Origin: a virus
Strand: one strand, 5' to 3'
DNA length: 27,247 bases
Virus record (IMG/VR): IMGVR_UViG_3300043567_000050
Location: 1 to 27,247 of that record
Shown: positions 22,741 through 27,247 of the stretch, piece by piece
Position numbering within the stretch: position 1 is the first letter of the stretch
Layout of the letters: each line of letters opens with the position of its first letter
Program-made: the position numbers and the translations under genes
The notes under the pieces: generated by a model
What the model was told of the DNA's origin: nothing
Databases searched by the model: none
Seen by the model: only the letters and a program-made list of their open reading frames with translations

Positions 22741-23783
22741 TGGATTTCAATTACACTCTCCGCTACAGACCTTTTGATCAACTCTTAGAAGATGTATCAA
22801 TAGACATGAATACTCTTGCTCTAGAAAATATGATAGAGCCTCAGCAATTAATTAAAGTTGCTAAAAGAATAAACTATGATCTAGGTCTAAGAATAAATCA
22901 AACAAGAGAAGTTGTACTTGAGGTTTGTCATAACAAAGTAAAATTACCTGATAACTTTTATACATTTAATTTTGCTTTTATTTGTGGAGAGTATGAAGAC
23001 CATGTTGGTTATGGGGGAATGTCTGGTGGAACTAATATACAAGAAGTGCCTTATCATGAAACTCCATCAACAGTAAATCAGTGTGCACCTCCTACAGTTA
23101 ACTGTAGATCATGTAATGCTAATCCATGTAAACACACTGCAGCTTGTGATCTTAATCATCCTATAGTAGATCCAATACCAACTGAGTATGATCCTGACAA
23201 CCCATATGGTAATACATGTGTGCCTCCACGGGTATTCATGAACTGTAAAGGTGAAAAGTGGGAGTTAATCCAAATATTAAATACAGGAGCTACAAGAAGG
23301 TATTCTAGACTTATTCCATTAAGGATGAAACAAAGTCAAGAAATAGAATGTGATTGTCCTAACTTGTATTATGACACAGCTAATCAAGGTTGGATAAAAG
23401 ATGGATTTTTATTTACAACATTTGAGACAGGTAAAGTATATCTTAATTACCAAGGAGCTATGGAAGATGAGGCAGGTAACTTACTTGTACCTGATCATGA
23501 TTTGCTTAATGACTATTATGAGTATGCAATAAAACAAAGGCTGCTTGAAAACTTATTTATGAATGGAGAAGATGTTTCTGCAAGATTACAACTTGTAGAA
23601 CAGAAACTTAAAGCTTCAAGAAATCAAGCATTGAGTTTAGTCAACACTCCAAACTTTAAAGAACTAGAACAAATGTGGTGGACAAACAGAAAAGCTATGT
23701 ACAACAAGTATTATGACATGTTTAAAAGCTATTCTCCAAACAGAGCATTTTATGGAATTAATGGTGTATCTAGAGTATTATAA
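22740..23783 (+). CDS. Tail ring/connector protein next to the muzzle
   Basis: This is a 347-aa protein. The N-terminal segment (QQLIKVAKRINYDLGLRINQTREVVLEVCHNKVKLPDNFYTFNFAF, about 35-80) matches what I recall of crAss-like ring proteins preceding the muzzle. A cysteine-rich loop (C115, C122, C125, C130, C136, reading NCRSCNANPC) interrupts it and could bind zinc. The C-terminal part has helices ending SPNRAFYGINGVSRVL. Overlap with the gene before and a 2-nt gap to the next indicate a single assembly unit. A connector role is inferred from family impression and order. Confidence 0.75.
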   Translation: MDFNYTLRYRPFDQLLEDVSIDMNTLALENMIEPQQLIKVAKRINYDLGLRINQTREVVLEVCHNKVKLPDNFYTFNFAFICGEYEDHVGYGGMSGGTNIQEVPYHETPSTVNQCAPPTVNCRSCNANPCKHTAACDLNHPIVDPIPTEYDPDNPYGNTCVPPRVFMNCKGEKWELIQILNTGATRRYSRLIPLRMKQSQEIECDCPNLYYDTANQGWIKDGFLFTTFETGKVYLNYQGAMEDEAGNLLVPDHDLLNDYYEYAIKQRLLENLFMNGEDVSARLQLVEQKLKASRNQALSLVNTPNFKELEQMWWTNRKAMYNKYYDMFKSYSPNRAFYGINGVSRVL

Positions 23784-23785
23784 TC

Positions 23786-26700
23786 ATGGCAGAAGAAAAA
23801 GGAAACTTAAATACTAGTAAGACTAACACCTTTATAAAAGGTTTACATAAAGATAGTGATCCAGCATTCATTCAAGAAGGAATGTGGAGCTATGCTAGAA
23901 ATGCTGTAAACAATACTATTGAAGGTGATGTAGGTACAATATCCAATGAGAACTCAAATGCATTGTGTGCAACAGCTGGAGCAACAATTCCTAATACTTT
24001 TTCATTCAGATACATTATAGGTGCAATACACATGTTTAGTGATAAGTGGATTGTGTTCACGGCTTCTCATGCAAGTGCTGTTGAGATTTTACCAAGAGTA
24101 TCTGAGATAGGTTTATTTGAAGAAGCATCATGTACATATAGACCAATTGTTCAAGATGCATGTTTAGGTTTTAGTAAGTCACATTTAATTTCTGGAGCAG
24201 CAAGAGAAAAAGAAGATTGTTCTTGGCAAGTATATTGGTCTGATGGATTAAATCCAGATAGATATTTAAATGTTGGTGATCCTAAAACTTGGCCTAGTTC
24301 TGATTATGTTTGGTTAGGTGGAGCTAATGTAAACTACTATTCAAACGGAGTTAATACACAATTTCTTTGGCCAGGAGTTGCTTGGATGCAAGATTGCACA
24401 AGAGGAGATTGTGAATTTTGTGTGGATGAGCCGGTGCTTGATTGTGATAAAACAAGGTTAGCCAGATTAATGAGCACACCTTGTCTTAATTTAAGAATTG
24501 GTGATGGTTCAGGTTCATTAGAAAATGGTAGTTACTATGCAGTTATTGCATATACAATAAAAGGAGAAAAGATATCAGATTATTTTGCAGCAAGTAATGT
24601 TCAACCTGTATATACGCTTAACTCTACACAAGGTTCTTTACAATTAGAAGTAGAAGCAGATACAGAAAATTTTGATGAGTTTCAGTTTGTGCTTGTTGCA
24701 AACATAAATGAGAATACTGTTGCTAGAGTAATTGGATACTATTCTACAAATACTAGAAACATATTTATAGATCAGTATAAACCTAGCTTTGAGTCTATAG
24801 ATATAACACTCATACCTTTGATGACTCCTGTATTTGAGAAGTCAGATCAAATGACTCAGTTAAATACTTACTTGCTTAGAATAGGACCAACTTCAAAGTT
24901 TGACTTTAACTATCAACCACTTGCTAACTTAATTGAAGCAGAATGGGTTTCAGTAGAGTATCCAGCAAACTATTATTTTAGAGGAGGATCAAAGACTAAC
25001 TTCATGAGAGATGAGGTGTATACATTTTTTATAAGATGGGTATATAACACAGGAGATAAATCTGCATCATATCACATTCCAGGAAGAGCACCTGAACCTT
25101 GGGGACCAAACGGTATTCCTGAAAATGAACCTTATACTAACTCAGATAGTTTTCCAGGAGATGTTGATTTATTTCAAACTATAAATACAGCAAGATTAAA
25201 CCCACCACCAGCACCAGGATTTTATCCTTATACATTATCAGATGGTGGTAGAGTAATAGCTGCTGGTAGAATGGGTTATTGGGAATCTACTGAAATATAT
25301 CCAGATAATAGACCTGACATATGGAATTCAAGTTATTATGTTTGGACAGGTAAATATAATAATCCAGATGAAGATTATGACTTATGTGGATTACCTATAA
25401 GACATCATAAGTTTCCAGAGAATGTGATATATGATGAAACCACAGGACAGTTGTTATCAACTAATGTTGCTCATCATTTTGCAAAAGATCCAACAACTCA
25501 AGCAATTTATATAAGGATGATGTCAGTGCAGTTTAAGAATATCATATATCCAAAAGATAATGATGGTAATGATATTCCAGGAATTGTAGGATATGAAATC
25601 TTAAGAGGCTCAAGAGATGGCAACAGAAGTATAATTGCCAAAGGAATGATAAACAACTTTAGAACTTATAATAGAGTTGGAGTTCCTGCTAATAATAGAA
25701 CAGGTCTTTATGCTAATTATCCTTACAATACTATTATACCAATAGGTAATGATACAACTGGTAATGACCAATATTATAATGATCCATTTATAAAGTCTGT
25801 TGATTCTAATGATGATATTTTAAATCAAGAAGTACCTAAAAATATTATTAGTTTTCACTCACCGGATACTAGTTTTAGAACACCTTACTTAGCTCCAATA
25901 GAACTAAAGTTATATGGACATGTTTCTGGTAATGCATTGCAAAGATTTATTGAACCACAAGGTCATCCTAAGTTTAAATTATTAACTAATGATGCTTTAT
26001 GGATTATAATTATTTCTGGTATACTTGATGTTATATTGAGATCATCCGGAGAGAAAAAAATAAATTATCCACAAGGTAGTTTTACTGGACAGTATGACTC
26101 ATTATGGACATTTGCTGGTGGAATCGGTAGTAACTTCTTACCTCCCAACTTACCAATATGGCCTACAGGTGCGGCATTACCAAATAATGTAACACCACAA
26201 ATAGGAATTGGGGTTGATAATGCAACTTTTACAGCTTCATTTGGAACATATAATGGTGTTGGTGGCTTTCTTGCAGATGCCTTTGGGGGAACAGACTTAC
26301 TATCTCCAATATTTCAATTTCATAATAATAGTGCAATAGCTAGTGGAGGAACATATAATCCAATTAATTATGAAAAACCTTTAACTGGTTATGAACAATT
26401 TCCAACATGGACACAGATATTATTAAATAGTATAGGTAGTGTAAGTCAGATAGGGTTCTTCTTCATGGAAGGAGCAACTGCTGCAGCAGAATTATTATAT
26501 GCAATAGCACCTTATAGACAATATGCTTTACAGCTTATTGGTCATGGTTTATATGATGAGTTTAATCCTTTTAATATAAATGATACTAAAAGGTTTAAAA
26601 TTGCAGATGCATCTTATGTGTTTAAAAATATATCATTTGAAATAGATGATTATAATGATACTATTACAGGTAGCTCATTTCAGAAATATACAATCAATAA

Positions 26701-27247
26701 CTATAAAAGATCTCAGTTGTTAATGTTAAGAACTGAGAGACCAAATACACCTACAACAGATGGTCCTAAGTTACTAGTAAATGGTAATACTGGTTTAGAT
26801 CAATCATTAGGATCTTTAGGTATGTTTGATGATTGGTTAGGTCCAGATGGTCCAAAAATTAATGAAAAGAAAAAGAGTGTACAATTTAGTGTTCCAATTG
26901 CTAGTCATTATGGTGCTATGAAAATAGATAATGATGATCAGTATGGTCAATTAAACACTATTACTCAATTTCCTATAACACCTTGTGAACAAAAATTTAA
27001 TAAAAATAGTTTACCAAATAACACATTTACTGTTCAGGTATCAGTAAATCCTCCTGTTTTTGAAAGTGTTACACAAAAAGTTATAAGTCAAACTCCAGTA
27101 ATATTTGGAGGAGATACTTACATAACAAGATTTACAGAAAAGAATCCAATGTTCTTTTTCTATAACTGGTTATATACAGAACCTAATGGTTATGAGTATA
27201 ACTACTTTAATAGTCAAATGATCCCTGAACCTAGATACTGGGCTAAC
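23786..27247 (+). CDS. Giant muzzle-like tail protein, 3'-truncated
   Basis: The frame is open for 1154 codons and runs off the window. The start ATG lies 2 nt after the preceding stop. Near the start, TFIKGLHKDSDPAFIQEGMW and EGDVGTISNENSN (about 15-58) match my memory of the long tail 'muzzle' or stabilisation proteins of crAss-like phages. The visible end (GGDTYITRFTEKNPMFFFYNWL, about 1110-1132, and MIPEPRYWAN at 1145-1154) belongs to the same pattern. A strongly hydrophobic stretch near 738-752 (ALWIIIISGILDVIL), with another around 880-905, could be a lumen plug or a membrane-interacting segment. The missing C-terminus prevents judging full length. It would form the distal barrel that gates DNA exit. 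Confidence 0.82.
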   Translation, partial: MAEEKGNLNTSKTNTFIKGLHKDSDPAFIQEGMWSYARNAVNNTIEGDVGTISNENSNALCATAGATIPNTFSFRYIIGAIHMFSDKWIVFTASHASAVEILPRVSEIGLFEEASCTYRPIVQDACLGFSKSHLISGAAREKEDCSWQVYWSDGLNPDRYLNVGDPKTWPSSDYVWLGGANVNYYSNGVNTQFLWPGVAWMQDCTRGDCEFCVDEPVLDCDKTRLARLMSTPCLNLRIGDGSGSLENGSYYAVIAYTIKGEKISDYFAASNVQPVYTLNSTQGSLQLEVEADTENFDEFQFVLVANINENTVARVIGYYSTNTRNIFIDQYKPSFESIDITLIPLMTPVFEKSDQMTQLNTYLLRIGPTSKFDFNYQPLANLIEAEWVSVEYPANYYFRGGSKTNFMRDEVYTFFIRWVYNTGDKSASYHIPGRAPEPWGPNGIPENEPYTNSDSFPGDVDLFQTINTARLNPPPAPGFYPYTLSDGGRVIAAGRMGYWESTEIYPDNRPDIWNSSYYVWTGKYNNPDEDYDLCGLPIRHHKFPENVIYDETTGQLLSTNVAHHFAKDPTTQAIYIRMMSVQFKNIIYPKDNDGNDIPGIVGYEILRGSRDGNRSIIAKGMINNFRTYNRVGVPANNRTGLYANYPYNTIIPIGNDTTGNDQYYNDPFIKSVDSNDDILNQEVPKNIISFHSPDTSFRTPYLAPIELKLYGHVSGNALQRFIEPQGHPKFKLLTNDALWIIIISGILDVILRSSGEKKINYPQGSFTGQYDSLWTFAGGIGSNFLPPNLPIWPTGAALPNNVTPQIGIGVDNATFTASFGTYNGVGGFLADAFGGTDLLSPIFQFHNNSAIASGGTYNPINYEKPLTGYEQFPTWTQILLNSIGSVSQIGFFFMEGATAAAELLYAIAPYRQYALQLIGHGLYDEFNPFNINDTKRFKIADASYVFKNISFEIDDYNDTITGSSFQKYTINNYKRSQLLMLRTERPNTPTTDGPKLLVNGNTGLDQSLGSLGMFDDWLGPDGPKINEKKKSVQFSVPIASHYGAMKIDNDDQYGQLNTITQFPITPCEQKFNKNSLPNNTFTVQVSVNPPVFESVTQKVISQTPVIFGGDTYITRFTEKNPMFFFYNWLYTEPNGYEYNYFNSQMIPEPRYWAN

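Noticed and set aside
1-27247. Possible stop-codon reassignment, known in some crAss-like phages
   Set aside because: TAA, TAG and TGA all terminate genes at sensible positions (for example TAG for TerL and portal, TGA for the 117-aa and 193-aa genes). No long genes are broken by in-frame TAG or TGA, so the standard code applies.

Overview
The window is a contiguous stretch of the virion-structure and DNA-packaging half of a large, AT-rich tailed-phage genome. All genes lie on the + strand and are packed end to end, many with 1 to 5 nt gaps or TAATG/ATGA overlaps. The best match I can make by eye is a short-tailed phage of Bacteroidota, related to or within the crAss-like phages (Crassvirales). 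The gene order is terminase large subunit, portal, scaffold-like protein, major capsid protein, accessory virion proteins, ring/adaptor proteins, then a giant muzzle-like tail protein. Shine-Dalgarno sites are almost absent and starts are preceded by A-rich leaders. Candidate promoters resemble the Bacteroidota TTTG-N19/20-TAnnTTTG type. TAA, TAG and TGA all end genes, so the code is standard. No tRNA, CRISPR array, integrase or IS element was seen.

Layout. 1-6244: a 5'-truncated RecB/Cas4-like nuclease, a small protein of unknown function, TerL and portal. 6245-9290: a promoter, a scaffold-like protein, the major capsid protein (MCP) and a strong terminator. 9296-15128: a post-capsid protein, then a run of eight small lysine-rich proteins (many with KGG motifs and -KKK tails) interrupted by an endonuclease VII-like HNH gene, then a conserved adaptor-like protein and a Dps/ferritin-like protein. 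15131-21450: a promoter, an abundant 528-aa structural protein, a terminator, and a cysteine-rich group (a 180-aa protein, a CxxC mini-protein, a 604-aa modular protein, a 559-aa fiber and an 81-aa protein repeating the fiber's N-terminal module), closed by a terminator. 21458-27247: a promoter, a basic conserved protein, two ring/connector proteins and a muzzle-like protein cut by the window end.

Working together: TerL and the portal package DNA, and the scaffold-like protein and MCP build the head. The KGG-tagged basic proteins are plausible internal or cargo proteins; the portal carries the same tag at its C-terminus. The cysteine-rich block probably makes fibers and decorations. The final unit builds the tail barrel. 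Two terminators follow the apparently most highly expressed genes and have no recognisable promoter after them, so they may act as attenuators that set stoichiometry. The most unusual features are the KGG-tagged protein group, the Dps-like protein with ferroxidase spacing inside a structural operon, the two-module cysteine-rich repeat protein, and an HNH gene flanked by copies of a neighbour's 3' end.
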